NCBI RefSeq assembly: GCF_022538055.1
Contig: NZ_JAKZAM010000002.1
Location: 186,001 to 250,000 of the forward strand
Length of the DNA stretch: 64,000 nt
DNA from: Cognataquiflexum nitidum
GTDB taxonomy: Bacteria; Bacteroidota; Bacteroidia; Cytophagales; Cyclobacteriaceae
Reading direction: 5' to 3'
Both the position numbers and the translations under genes were made by a program. The notes below the pieces were generated by a model. The model was not told the origin of the DNA, searched no databases, and saw only the letters and a list, made by a program, of their open reading frames with translations. Each line of letters opens with the position of its first letter. The first letter of the stretch is position 1. Below are positions 29,300 through 37,556 of the stretch, piece by piece.

Positions 29300-30433
29300 A
29301 TGGATTTTTCTTCCCTCGGACTTTCGCTTAGCATCCTTGATGCCATCAAAAAGGCAAAATACGAAAGCCCTTATCCGATTCAGATCGAAGCCATTCCTGC
29401 TATTTTAAAAGGTAAGGACATTCTTGGGATTGCCCCCACCGGATCCGGGAAAACAGCCGCTTATGTGCTACCTATTTTGCAGCAATTACAGCAGACCGAA
29501 TATATCAAAACACGGAATATCCCTGTCCTAATTTTGGTTCCTACCAGAGAATTGGCCACCCAAGTGGAGGAAGTAATCAAAGTATTCAGCAATTTTTTAC
29601 CAAGAAAAGTAAAAACACTTGCGGTTTTTGGCGGAGTTTCTGTCAATCCACAGATGATGAATATCTATGGAACAGAGGTCGTCGTCGCCACTCCAGGAAG
29701 GTTATTGGATTTGGTGGATAAAAATTCCATTTCCCTGTCCAGTCTCAAAGTTTTGGTTTTGGATGAGGCAGATAAGATTTTGAATCTGGGTTTCAAAGAA
29801 GAAGTGGACGAGATCCTTTCCAAATTACCCAAAAAGAGGCAAAACATACTTTTTTCAGCTACCATGGAAGAAACTGTGGAGGAACTGATTAACCGGATTT
29901 TGCATAATCCTGAGAAGATTTCTGTGGAAGTCGAGGGAATTGCTCCTGAACTGATCGCCCAATCCGCCTATCTCGTCCCGATGGAATATAAAGGACCTCT
30001 CTTACGCCACCTGATCAAATCAGGCAATTGGAATCAGGTTTTGGTATTTACATCTTCGATCAGAACAGCAGACAATGTCGCAGGGAAGCTCAATAAAAAC
30101 GGAATTGAGGCTGTGTCTTTTCACGGAGATAAAAGCCAAGGCGCAAGGACAGATGCTTTGACCAAATTCAAAAATGGGAAACTCCGCGTACTCGTCGCTA
30201 CGGATTTGGCTTCGAGAGGCATCGACATCAAATTTTTGCCTGTAGTGGTGAATTATGAATTGCCAAGATCCCCAAAAGATTATATCCACAGGATAGGAAG
30301 GACGGGACGTGCAGGCGCAGAAGGCGAAGCCATTTCTCTGATTTCGGAAGAAGAAGAGCATCACTTCAAGGTGATTCAAAAAAAGATGGGTAGGAGAGTG
30401 GAGTTGATTGATGCTAAGAATCTGGATTTTTAA
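29300..30433 (+). CDS. DEAD-box RNA helicase (RhlE-like)
   Basis: The 377-residue protein has the full motif set: Q motif (PYPIQIEAIP), Walker A APTGSGKT, PTRELATQ, TPGRLLDL, VLDEADKIL (the DEAD box), FSATM, DLASRGIDI and HRIGRTGRAG. It unwinds structured RNA, probably in cold-stress or ribosome assembly roles. It stops soon after the helicase core and lacks the long basic C-terminal tail of many RhlE proteins. Its stop codon is only one base away from the stop of the convergent DUF1593 gene. Confidence 0.93.
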   Translation: MDFSSLGLSLSILDAIKKAKYESPYPIQIEAIPAILKGKDILGIAPTGSGKTAAYVLPILQQLQQTEYIKTRNIPVLILVPTRELATQVEEVIKVFSNFLPRKVKTLAVFGGVSVNPQMMNIYGTEVVVATPGRLLDLVDKNSISLSSLKVLVLDEADKILNLGFKEEVDEILSKLPKKRQNILFSATMEETVEELINRILHNPEKISVEVEGIAPELIAQSAYLVPMEYKGPLLRHLIKSGNWNQVLVFTSSIRTADNVAGKLNKNGIEAVSFHGDKSQGARTDALTKFKNGKLRVLVATDLASRGIDIKFLPVVVNYELPRSPKDYIHRIGRTGRAGAEGEAISLISEEEEHHFKVIQKKMGRRVELIDAKNLDF

Positions 30434-30434
30434 T

Positions 30435-31436
30435 TCAGTCTTTTAACCATTTCATCCTTTTGGCCCAATCCTGCAGAAAATCCTTTCGGTGTCGATTGAC
30501 AGTTTTGGCGCCTTGGCGGTTATTTTCAATCAGATCAGGATCGGGATTGTCAGTCCAATAATTTGGGCCATGGTCAGTTTTGATAAAAGAACCACCCCAA
30601 CTTTCCCCTTCGGGATTTTCAATGTCCCCATTTAAAAAATAAAGGACAGAAGGCGTATCACCCATTTTAATGTCCTTTTTCTGCTCCCAAAAGAGCTTTC
30701 CCAAATTTCCGTGATCCTTTACAAATGTCTCCACAAAGGTTTGGTTTCCCAAATTTCCACTTTGTTCTCCACCCATATACATGCCCCTAAAGGTTGTATT
30801 GTTTTCAATCCACCAAAGATCAGGATGGTTGTTGAAAAGGTAATCCCTTGATTTTGGATCCTGAGCTGTATTCCATGAACCGATTGAATAAACCCTCAGC
30901 TTTGATTTGATGGTAGGATCCGAATGGACAGCTTGGGCAACGTCCGTCATTGAGCCCCAAACCAACACGTAAACCGGTCTTTTGCTTTCATTTACCTTTT
31001 GGATAATCCATTGAGAACCTTCACTTAGGTTATCAGGTTCATCAGCATGTTGAATTTCCAATGATCCTTGTTTGCTAATGCTTCTGAGGTATTTGGGATC
31101 AGGAAATTCTATATTTTTGGCTTTTAATTTTGGAAAATCTTTCTCATACGCTTCTATTGCTTCTAAGATGTTAGATAGCCTTCCTTTTCCGGGTGGTGAA
31201 CTTATCAGCCCCAACAACTCAAATCGCCCCCCATATACCAGCAGATGGACCATTGATTGGTAATCGTCCGGATCGTCGCCTCCTATATCAGAGGAGATGA
31301 TAATCTGAGGTTTTTGCCCATTACTTTCCTGTGAATTTTGGCAATAAGAACCAGTTGAAAGAAAAGTCAATACCAGAAGTAGAAATCTTCCAAAACAAGC
31401 CACCAACCCAGATTTTCTACACTTTAAAACTTTCAT
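30435..31436 (-). CDS. DUF1593 (nucleoside-hydrolase-like) secreted protein
   Basis: The protein has 333 residues from the chosen start, with a cleavable signal peptide ending near FLSTGSYC. The mature part opens with IIISSDIGGDDPDDYQSMVH, the Asp cluster typical of nucleoside hydrolases and DUF1593 proteins, followed by VYVLVWGSMTDVAQAVHS. The fold binds calcium and cuts ribosides or similar glycosides, but the DUF1593 substrate is not established. The ATG at 31436 gives a normal signal peptide; a longer form from 31481 would overlap the upstream gene by 20 bases and put 15 extra residues before it. It is convergent with the helicase. Confidence 0.8.
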   Translation of the reverse strand: MKVLKCRKSGLVACFGRFLLLVLTFLSTGSYCQNSQESNGQKPQIIISSDIGGDDPDDYQSMVHLLVYGGRFELLGLISSPPGKGRLSNILEAIEAYEKDFPKLKAKNIEFPDPKYLRSISKQGSLEIQHADEPDNLSEGSQWIIQKVNESKRPVYVLVWGSMTDVAQAVHSDPTIKSKLRVYSIGSWNTAQDPKSRDYLFNNHPDLWWIENNTTFRGMYMGGEQSGNLGNQTFVETFVKDHGNLGKLFWEQKKDIKMGDTPSVLYFLNGDIENPEGESWGGSFIKTDHGPNYWTDNPDPDLIENNRQGAKTVNRHRKDFLQDWAKRMKWLKD

Positions 31437-31461
31437 GATCTTATAATTTTTAAGGAGAAGG

Positions 31462-32529
31462 TCAATCCAATTTTGCTTCATGAATCACATTATGGATAAA
31501 CCGCAACTTTTCCTTCACATTCAAATTGATCACAAAAGGATACAAATCCTGTAATCCCATGCTTCTGTTGATGCTGTTCATCATAAAAGAAAGAGGAAGC
31601 CATTGGTCAAAAATCGTATCAAAGTTTTTGCAATCATATGCATTTTCATTGATTTGGGCGGATTTAACAGAAATATTCTCATGTACTTTGGGATTGATAG
31701 ACAAGCCGTAGAAGTAGGCTGTTTCCAAAGTATCCACGATATGCATGTAATGTGCCCAAGTTTCCGCCCAACTTTCCCATGGATGCATGGTAGCATAGGC
31801 ACTGATGAAGTTTTGGTTCCAATCCAATGGCGCGCCGTGTTTGTAATATTGGTTGAGTGCTTCTTGATAGCTGTAGGTTTCATCTCCAAAATTGGCCCTA
31901 AATGCATCTAGCCTATCTGTTCCCCAAATCAGCCTTTCCCAATAGTAATGGCCGATTTCGTGCCTAAAATGTCCAAGAACTGTCCTGTACACTTCATCCA
32001 TGCTGTTTCTAGCCATTTCTCTTTCCACATCATCCGCTTCAGCTATATTCATGGTGATGAGTCCATTTACATGTCCTGTCATCACCCTGAATCCGTCCGT
32101 CATTGTAGAATCGGATTTAAAGTTAAATGCAAGGCCTTTTTCATAATCCACTGCTTTGGATATGATGGGTAAATGCCATCTTAGCAGAGCGTAAATCAAC
32201 CTGTGCTTTGCCGATTCAATTTTTTTCCACCTGTCGTAATATTCTTTTTTTGTGATGTCCGGGATGATCCTATTGAGCGAGCAGGCAATACAATATTGCT
32301 CACTTACTTCATCAGAAATTACCCAATTGCATACATCAAGGGCTTGGTTTTTGCAAAAATGATATCCTTTTCCTGTGGTTGTCTCTGTGAATTTTTGATC
32401 AGGATTTAACTGAAGAGAAACCATCTTGAGATTTTTGGAATCAAATCCTAGAAGGTTGTGGCATTTCAGACAAACTGTATTGTCAAAATAAACGGAATGT
32501 CCGCAGTTGTCGCAAAGAAAAATTTGCAT
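31462..32529 (-). CDS. Putative zinc metallopeptidase with N-terminal zinc ribbon
   Basis: The 355-residue protein has two CxxC pairs at the N-terminus (Cys6/Cys9 and Cys20/Cys23), as in a zinc ribbon, and HFRHEIGHYYWE, the HExxH zincin motif, near residue 190. A second acidic/His region (WESWAETWAHYMH) could give the third metal ligand. It matches my memory of the putative zinc-binding metallopeptidase family (PF15887). No signal peptide is seen, so it is probably cytoplasmic. The ATG at 32529 places the ribbon at the true N-terminus; 32547 is possible. It lies upstream of, and in line with, the DUF1593 gene. Confidence 0.83.
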   Translation of the reverse strand: MQIFLCDNCGHSVYFDNTVCLKCHNLLGFDSKNLKMVSLQLNPDQKFTETTTGKGYHFCKNQALDVCNWVISDEVSEQYCIACSLNRIIPDITKKEYYDRWKKIESAKHRLIYALLRWHLPIISKAVDYEKGLAFNFKSDSTMTDGFRVMTGHVNGLITMNIAEADDVEREMARNSMDEVYRTVLGHFRHEIGHYYWERLIWGTDRLDAFRANFGDETYSYQEALNQYYKHGAPLDWNQNFISAYATMHPWESWAETWAHYMHIVDTLETAYFYGLSINPKVHENISVKSAQINENAYDCKNFDTIFDQWLPLSFMMNSINRSMGLQDLYPFVINLNVKEKLRFIHNVIHEAKLD

Positions 32530-32587
32530 GGCAAAACTCGAAAGCATTAAATAATTTGAACCGGATTTTATTGAAGTGTCATCGGTG

Positions 32588-32911
32588 CTAATCCACCAAA
32601 GTATTTTTGATTACTATTTTCAAAGCTTTTATCTCTGGGAATGTTAAAATACCTAAGGTTTTTAATACCCTTGATTTGTCAATAGTCCTAATTTGATCAA
32701 CAACAATTGATCCTTTTTTGCCATTATGGCTAACAGAAACACGTGTTGGATACACATTGGTATTGCTTGTCATCGGCGCTATGATCAAGGTATTAAGATG
32801 CCTGTTCATTTCATTTGGAGAAATAACAACACAGGGTCTAGTTTTTTGGATTTCCGAACCCACAGTTGGATCTAAATTGACTAAAATGATGGAATATTGA
32901 TTCATTTCCAT
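32588..32911 (-). CDS. mazF: MazF/PemK-family mRNA interferase toxin
   Basis: The 107-residue length and motifs fit MazF: IILVNLDPTVGSEIQKTRP (residues 8-26, including the conserved catalytic Arg region), CVVISPNEMN, LIIAPMTSN and GSIVVDQIRTIDKSRV. The toxin cuts mRNA at short sequences unless held by its antitoxin. Its start overlaps the antitoxin stop by ten bases, so translation is coupled, and the order antitoxin-toxin is the normal one. A second ATG two codons in (32905) is also usable. It looks intact. Confidence 0.92.
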   Translation of the reverse strand: MEMNQYSIILVNLDPTVGSEIQKTRPCVVISPNEMNRHLNTLIIAPMTSNTNVYPTRVSVSHNGKKGSIVVDQIRTIDKSRVLKTLGILTFPEIKALKIVIKNTLVD

Positions 32912-33147
32912 TCCTCAAAATTTTCGTCCGGAAAAACATCAGGTATTAAAAGATTATCATCCCCGGATTCATGCATCTTAATAAATGCTTTTTCCCAATA
33001 TTTTCTTGGTTCTTCTAAAGGCTTAATGACAATTTGTTCTTTTTCCAAAATTATTTCAACTTCATCCCCAATATTATATTTCTCCAAAATTGTTTTTGTA
33101 AGCCTAAGTCCTTTGGAATTCCCTATTTTGATGATAGAAGCTTTCAT
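32902..33147 (-). CDS. mazE: MazE/AbrB-family antitoxin
   Basis: The 81-residue protein begins MKASIIKIGNSKGLRL, the classic MazE/AbrB swapped-hairpin start, with YNIGDEVEIILEKEQIVIKP after it and an acidic C-terminal tail that should bind the toxin. It neutralises MazF and represses its own promoter. Over the promoter lies a tandem repeat (33164-33184) that could be its binding site. It lies between a metallopeptidase gene and a polycytochrome operon, with no other mobile features. Confidence 0.9.
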   Translation of the reverse strand: MKASIIKIGNSKGLRLTKTILEKYNIGDEVEIILEKEQIVIKPLEEPRKYWEKAFIKMHESGDDNLLIPDVFPDENFEEWK

Positions 33148-33163
33148 ATTTGATTTATAAAAT

Positions 33164-33184
33164 GTTATTACAAAGTTATTACAA
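33164..33184 (-). promoter_or_regulatory. mazEF promoter with tandem repeat operator
   Basis: GTTATTACAA occurs twice (33164-33173 and 33175-33184), exactly 11 bases apart, so on the same DNA face. Within it, on the minus strand, TAACTTTG (33178-33171) fits the TAnnTTTG -7 element, 24 bases upstream of the mazE ATG. The overlap suggests autoregulation by the MazE-MazF complex. Confidence 0.55.
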
Positions 33185-33215
33185 TTTATTAAAAAATATG
33201 GAGATCAATCAAGTT

Positions 33216-33950
33216 TCACAACCCTTTAATTTTTCCCTTATATTTCCGGATAAGGAGTTCATTGTGTTCTTCCCCCTCATCGGAATTTGAGCTGCTGAAG
33301 ATTTCCGGGACGATCCCTCTTTGAATCAGGTTTTCAGCAGCCTGAACCATGATACTTTGCAAAATCACCGCACCTGTGGAGGTGGAAGTGGCCCCTACCT
33401 TAAAGTCCAAACCTTCCAATGCCACCGAAGCATCACCGATTTCTCCGCCATTGTCAAAATACAAGTCAGCGATTTCAAAAAGCCGTTTCCCGGAAGGATG
33501 CCTTGAAGTGACTGATTGGGTATGTTTCAGGTTGGTTATGACGATGACTTTGGCTCCTTTTTCCTTTGCTATCATTGCCATCTCTATACTGACCGTATTT
33601 CTTCCGGAGTTTGAGGAAATGATAAAAACATCTTTTTCCGAAAGGGAAAATTCCTCCAAAAGCGTTGCTGCATATCCTTCTTGTCTTTCTACTTCTGTAC
33701 TGAAGGAAGCATCTTTGTGGAGCATCAGAGCTTCATCCAAAATAGCTACCACACGCGCAAAACCTCCGGCCCGATAGAATATCTCCTCGGCAAAAATATG
33801 GGAATGTCCTGTGCCGCTCGTATAGATAAATCCTTCATTTGCCAGGCAATCGGCTACCCAATCAGCTGCCTGTTCGATTTTTTCTTTTTGGCCAAACACG
33901 ACCTGAAGCTTGGATTGAACCTGCTCAAAATACCGCTGATAAGCTTTCAT
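33216..33950 (-). CDS. SIS-domain protein (phosphosugar-binding type)
   Basis: The 244-residue protein shows the SIS fold: FIYTSGTGHSHIFAEEIFYR near residue 41, KDVFIISSNSGRNTVSIEMA near 110 and KGAKVIVITNL. SIS domains bind phosphosugars and act as isomerases, etherases or regulators; this member is of the UPF0309 type with no assigned reaction. It starts one base after the stop of the cytochrome gene and so belongs to the same operon. That places a cytoplasmic phosphosugar enzyme with the envelope oxidation proteins upstream, hinting that the operon deals with a sugar. Confidence 0.87.
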   Translation of the reverse strand: MKAYQRYFEQVQSKLQVVFGQKEKIEQAADWVADCLANEGFIYTSGTGHSHIFAEEIFYRAGGFARVVAILDEALMLHKDASFSTEVERQEGYAATLLEEFSLSEKDVFIISSNSGRNTVSIEMAMIAKEKGAKVIVITNLKHTQSVTSRHPSGKRLFEIADLYFDNGGEIGDASVALEGLDFKVGATSTSTGAVILQSIMVQAAENLIQRGIVPEIFSSSNSDEGEEHNELLIRKYKGKIKGL

Positions 33951-33951
33951 A

Positions 33952-36090
33952 TCAATTGATCAGAATTTCATCAACGAATACCCAACCTTTGCCACCTGCT
34001 CCCGGGTGCCATTTTGGTAAAGGATTGACAGGAGTGAGTTTTGCTTTGATGGCCAAAATACCATTTTGGTTGATTTTGGATTCATACATCTGAAGCATCC
34101 TGTCACGGTTTCCTGTAGGTTGCTCCGGTTTTTGTGTATCCACCAACTTCCAATCTGAGTTTTGTGTTTTGATCCAAACTTCCACCTTGGAAGGAGGGAA
34201 AATATACGAACCCTCGGCGGCCAAGGTACTGAAGGCAATATTCTGAATATTCTGTGGAGATTTGAAGTCCATTTGAATTTCAAAGGGAGTATCCTGAAAG
34301 CCCAACCACTTTCCTGTACCAAAATCTTCATCTCCTTTTTCAAGGTCAAATAAAGTCAAAGCTCCTGACCCTTTGTATGACTTACTGGGTTCAAAGGCAA
34401 GTTTGTAACTGTCAGGCTGAATTTTTGACCTGAAAAATACAGCTTGCTTTTCCGTACTTCCCAGCCATCCGTCTGCAAAAGCCCTTGCCCGAAGGGTGGT
34501 ATTTTTATCCAAACTTATCGGTCCTGAATACACCTGATGGTTGCTGCTGTCAGGCAAAGTATTGTCGAGGGTGTAGAAAATTTTTACCGAACCTATAGGA
34601 TGCTTGAGAGTAACTTCTGCTTTTTCAGTGAAAATTGAATTTTTATAATGGATTTGAGGACCATTCAATTGATATAAAGTGCCATTATCCTGAAATCCCC
34701 CTTCGATTTTTGTATTCGGTAAGTTGGTTTTTAAGGAGGCGATGGCATCCGTGTTTTTATTGGTCCATACATATAGATTCTTCAGCTGACTAAAATCATT
34801 AAGGCTTTCAAATGCGGTTTCAGAGAGAGGATTACCACTTAGAGAAAGGTTTTTCAGGTTTTTGAGATTTTTGAGTTCTCCCAAAGTATTCCCTTCAATT
34901 CCCGTGAAATTTAGGTTGAGGTCTTCAAGGTTAGGGAAATCAGAAAGTTGTTTGATGTCCCCATCTTTTAATGGCATATTTTGGAAGCTCATTTCTACGA
35001 CTTGTTCTTTGACTTTTTTCAGGTCGGCGATCGAATTAGGGTCAAACTGGTTTTTTCCAAAAAATGTAACCCTTAGACCTGGAGAATCAGGGTAAGTAGT
35101 CACGACTTTTCTGTAATCATTGTTTAGTCCGGCAATGGTTTTGGCACTAGCTGCTTCAAAAGGATAGGATTTGGAGTCCTTACTTGCAAATTTTTCTTTG
35201 GCCAAGGCAAAGAATTCAGTTTCAGGATTGTATGCTGTCAGTTTTTTGTCAAAATGAGCGGAATCCAAAATCCAGCTTTGGATCAATGCAAGTTCTGTAT
35301 CGGTCAATTGCGGCTTTCCCTTGGGAGGCATATGCAGTTCTTCCTCCAAGGGAAGTTGAATATAGACCAAGATATGTGATTTTTGAAAGTCTGTCATATC
35401 GATTGCGGGACCTTCTTTTCCTCCTTTCAAAATATATTCGACTTCATCCATTCTTAAGTCACCTTTGACTTTTCCGGCTTTATGGCAACTGATACATTTT
35501 TGTTGCAGGATGGGTTTGATGACATGGTCGTAGGCCAGGGCTTCCTCGAAACTTACCTGAGTAACATCAACTTCGCTTTTCAATGGTTCGAAAAGAAAAT
35601 CCTCTCCATGTGTCAAGGATGCACCAAAATGGCCCGTCGCCAAAACCAAAGCCAACACAACTACTGAAAATCCTTTGGCTAACGATAGTTTGTCTTTCAC
35701 CCAAAACCAATACCATAAAGTACCTATCCAAAATACCAACAAGCCAGTCCATTGGTGGTTTTCAAAATCTTCTTTGACATAGCCGTCTTCCACACTGAGA
35801 AAAAGCCCTGCCAAGACAGTAACTCCTGTAAAGAAAAGTGCAGAAAGCAACAACCATTTCATTGCAAGCTTGGAATTGACTCCCAAGGAATCAGGAAACC
35901 AAAAAAGCAAAGCTGCCAAAAACAGCATTACAATGGGGAAATGGAGCAAAAGAGGGTGCATCCTGCCGACAACTTCCAAGAAAGCCGGCAATTGGATGTT
36001 GTCTTGTCCAATGACAAGAATAAGAATCAATCCGTGGAGGACAATCAGTGAATTTTCAAGAATTGCAAAGATTTTTTGGCTTTTGGGCAT
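33952..36090 (-). CDS. Membrane cytochrome with leucine-rich, chitobiase-like and discoidin-like parts
   Basis: The protein has 712 residues. About five hydrophobic helices form the N-terminal DUF2231-like part (to about 165), then a planctomycete-type cytochrome with ILQQKCISCHKAG (CxxCH), leucine-rich repeats (about 365-460; LKNLKNLKNLSLSGNP), a CHB_HEX_C-like domain (VKIFYTLDNTLPDSS) and a C-terminal carbohydrate-binding-like part. The order suggests an inner-membrane-anchored electron carrier with glycan-binding modules outside. It lies 13 bases after the DUF1501 gene. The function is unknown; no catalytic site is seen. Confidence 0.85.
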   Translation of the reverse strand: MPKSQKIFAILENSLIVLHGLILILVIGQDNIQLPAFLEVVGRMHPLLLHFPIVMLFLAALLFWFPDSLGVNSKLAMKWLLLSALFFTGVTVLAGLFLSVEDGYVKEDFENHQWTGLLVFWIGTLWYWFWVKDKLSLAKGFSVVVLALVLATGHFGASLTHGEDFLFEPLKSEVDVTQVSFEEALAYDHVIKPILQQKCISCHKAGKVKGDLRMDEVEYILKGGKEGPAIDMTDFQKSHILVYIQLPLEEELHMPPKGKPQLTDTELALIQSWILDSAHFDKKLTAYNPETEFFALAKEKFASKDSKSYPFEAASAKTIAGLNNDYRKVVTTYPDSPGLRVTFFGKNQFDPNSIADLKKVKEQVVEMSFQNMPLKDGDIKQLSDFPNLEDLNLNFTGIEGNTLGELKNLKNLKNLSLSGNPLSETAFESLNDFSQLKNLYVWTNKNTDAIASLKTNLPNTKIEGGFQDNGTLYQLNGPQIHYKNSIFTEKAEVTLKHPIGSVKIFYTLDNTLPDSSNHQVYSGPISLDKNTTLRARAFADGWLGSTEKQAVFFRSKIQPDSYKLAFEPSKSYKGSGALTLFDLEKGDEDFGTGKWLGFQDTPFEIQMDFKSPQNIQNIAFSTLAAEGSYIFPPSKVEVWIKTQNSDWKLVDTQKPEQPTGNRDRMLQMYESKINQNGILAIKAKLTPVNPLPKWHPGAGGKGWVFVDEILIN

Positions 36091-36103
36091 ACTGTTAAAA
36101 CTG

Positions 36104-37555
36104 TTAAACCAAAATATCTTTTACTACTTTACCGTGTACGTCGGTCAACCTGTACCTTCTTCCCAAGTGTTTGTAGGTAAGCCTTTCGTGGTCTATTCCC
36201 ATCAGATGCAGGATAGTGGCTTGGAAATCATGGACATGAACCGGATTTTCTACAATGTTGTATCCAAATTCATCTGTTTCTCCATATACCATTCCTGATT
36301 TGACACCGCCACCGGCCATCCAAATGGAAAACGCCCTCGGATGGTGGTCGCGGCCATAGTTGTCCACTTGGATTTTACCCTGACAGTAGTTTGTTCTTCC
36401 AAATTCCCCACCCCAAATCACCAAAGTCTCATCCAATAAGCCTCTTTGCTTCAGGTCGGTAATCAGCGCTGCTGAAGCCTGATCCACATCCTTTGCCTGT
36501 CCGACCATCTGATTGGGCAGGTTGTCATGGGCATCCCATCCCTGATGGTAGAGCTGTACGAAGCGGACGCCGTTTTCAGAAAGTTTTCTCGCCAAAAGGC
36601 AGTTGGCAGCGTAAGTTCCGGGAATCAAGCAGTCCGGACCATAAAGTTTGATGATGCTGTCAGGTTCGGATTTGATATCAGTGACTTCCGGTACAGCAGT
36701 CTGCATGCGGAAGGCCATTTCATATTGTTGGACTTTGGCTTGGATTTCAGGATCTCCAAAAGTCTCATAATTCATATTGTTCAGTTCGGCCAACTTATCC
36801 AACATTCTTCTTCTGTCTTCCCTGTTCATCCCTTTGGGATCTTTGAGATATAGGACGGGATCCTCACTAGCGGAAAATTGAACTCCCTGATGGACTGAAT
36901 CCAAAAATCCATTGGTCCACAGTTTGGAATATACTCCCTGTCCGTTTCCTTTTCCTCGGCTCAATAGCACACAAAAAGAAGGAAGATTGCTGTTTTCACT
37001 TCCAAGTCCATAACTCAGCCAAGCTCCCATACTTGGGCGGTTGCCCACTTGGGCACCCGTCTGGAAAAAGGTCAAAGCCGGGTCATGGTTGATGGCTTCG
37101 GTATGCATGGACTTGATGATGCATATGTCATCCACTACTTTGGCCGTATGGGGAAATGCTTCAGAAATCCAGGCCCGGGATTCCCCATATTGGTTGAATT
37201 TGAAGAAAGAACCTACCAACGGAAAAGAGCTTTGTCCGGCTGTCATGCCTGTCAGTCTTTGACCTGCCCGGATGGAGTCGGGGAGTTCCTTTCCGATCTG
37301 TTGGTTTAGCAAAGGCTTGTAATCAAATGTCTCTAATTGAGAAGGTGCACCGTTTTGAAAAAGGTATATCACTCTTTTTGCCTTCGGAGCAAAATGAGGC
37401 AAAGCTTCCATCAAGGCATCTTCACCGCTTTTGCTTTTAAACAAATCAGGAATCAATAGGCTACCTAAAGCAACACTGCCCAAACCCAAACTGACCTTTG
37501 AAAGAAACTTCCTTCTGTTCTCGTTTAATCCGTATTCAAATTGTTCTTTTTCCAT
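36104..37555 (-). CDS. DUF1501 protein with Tat-like signal (cytochrome-linked operon)
   Basis: The 483-residue protein has a twin-arginine-like start NRRKFLSKVSLGLGSVAL, which points to export in folded form. The body shows the DUF1501 features: YLFQNGAPSQLETFDYKP, SMHTEAINHDPAL, WDAHDNLPNQM and EFGRTNYCQG, which resemble a sulfatase/phosphatase-type metal site. In planctomycetes such genes pair with DUF1553 genes, as here: the upstream gene ends one base before this start. The reaction is unknown. A periplasmic hydrolase or oxidoreductase partner is the usual guess. Confidence 0.9.
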   Translation of the reverse strand: MEKEQFEYGLNENRRKFLSKVSLGLGSVALGSLLIPDLFKSKSGEDALMEALPHFAPKAKRVIYLFQNGAPSQLETFDYKPLLNQQIGKELPDSIRAGQRLTGMTAGQSSFPLVGSFFKFNQYGESRAWISEAFPHTAKVVDDICIIKSMHTEAINHDPALTFFQTGAQVGNRPSMGAWLSYGLGSENSNLPSFCVLLSRGKGNGQGVYSKLWTNGFLDSVHQGVQFSASEDPVLYLKDPKGMNREDRRRMLDKLAELNNMNYETFGDPEIQAKVQQYEMAFRMQTAVPEVTDIKSEPDSIIKLYGPDCLIPGTYAANCLLARKLSENGVRFVQLYHQGWDAHDNLPNQMVGQAKDVDQASAALITDLKQRGLLDETLVIWGGEFGRTNYCQGKIQVDNYGRDHHPRAFSIWMAGGGVKSGMVYGETDEFGYNIVENPVHVHDFQATILHLMGIDHERLTYKHLGRRYRLTDVHGKVVKDILV

Positions 37556-37556
37556 C

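Noticed and set aside
31603..31911. 102-codon plus-strand frame
   Set aside because: It is antisense to the zinc metallopeptidase; the real strand holds HExxH.
33349..33777. 142-codon plus-strand frame
   Set aside because: It is antisense to the SIS-domain gene and has no motif.
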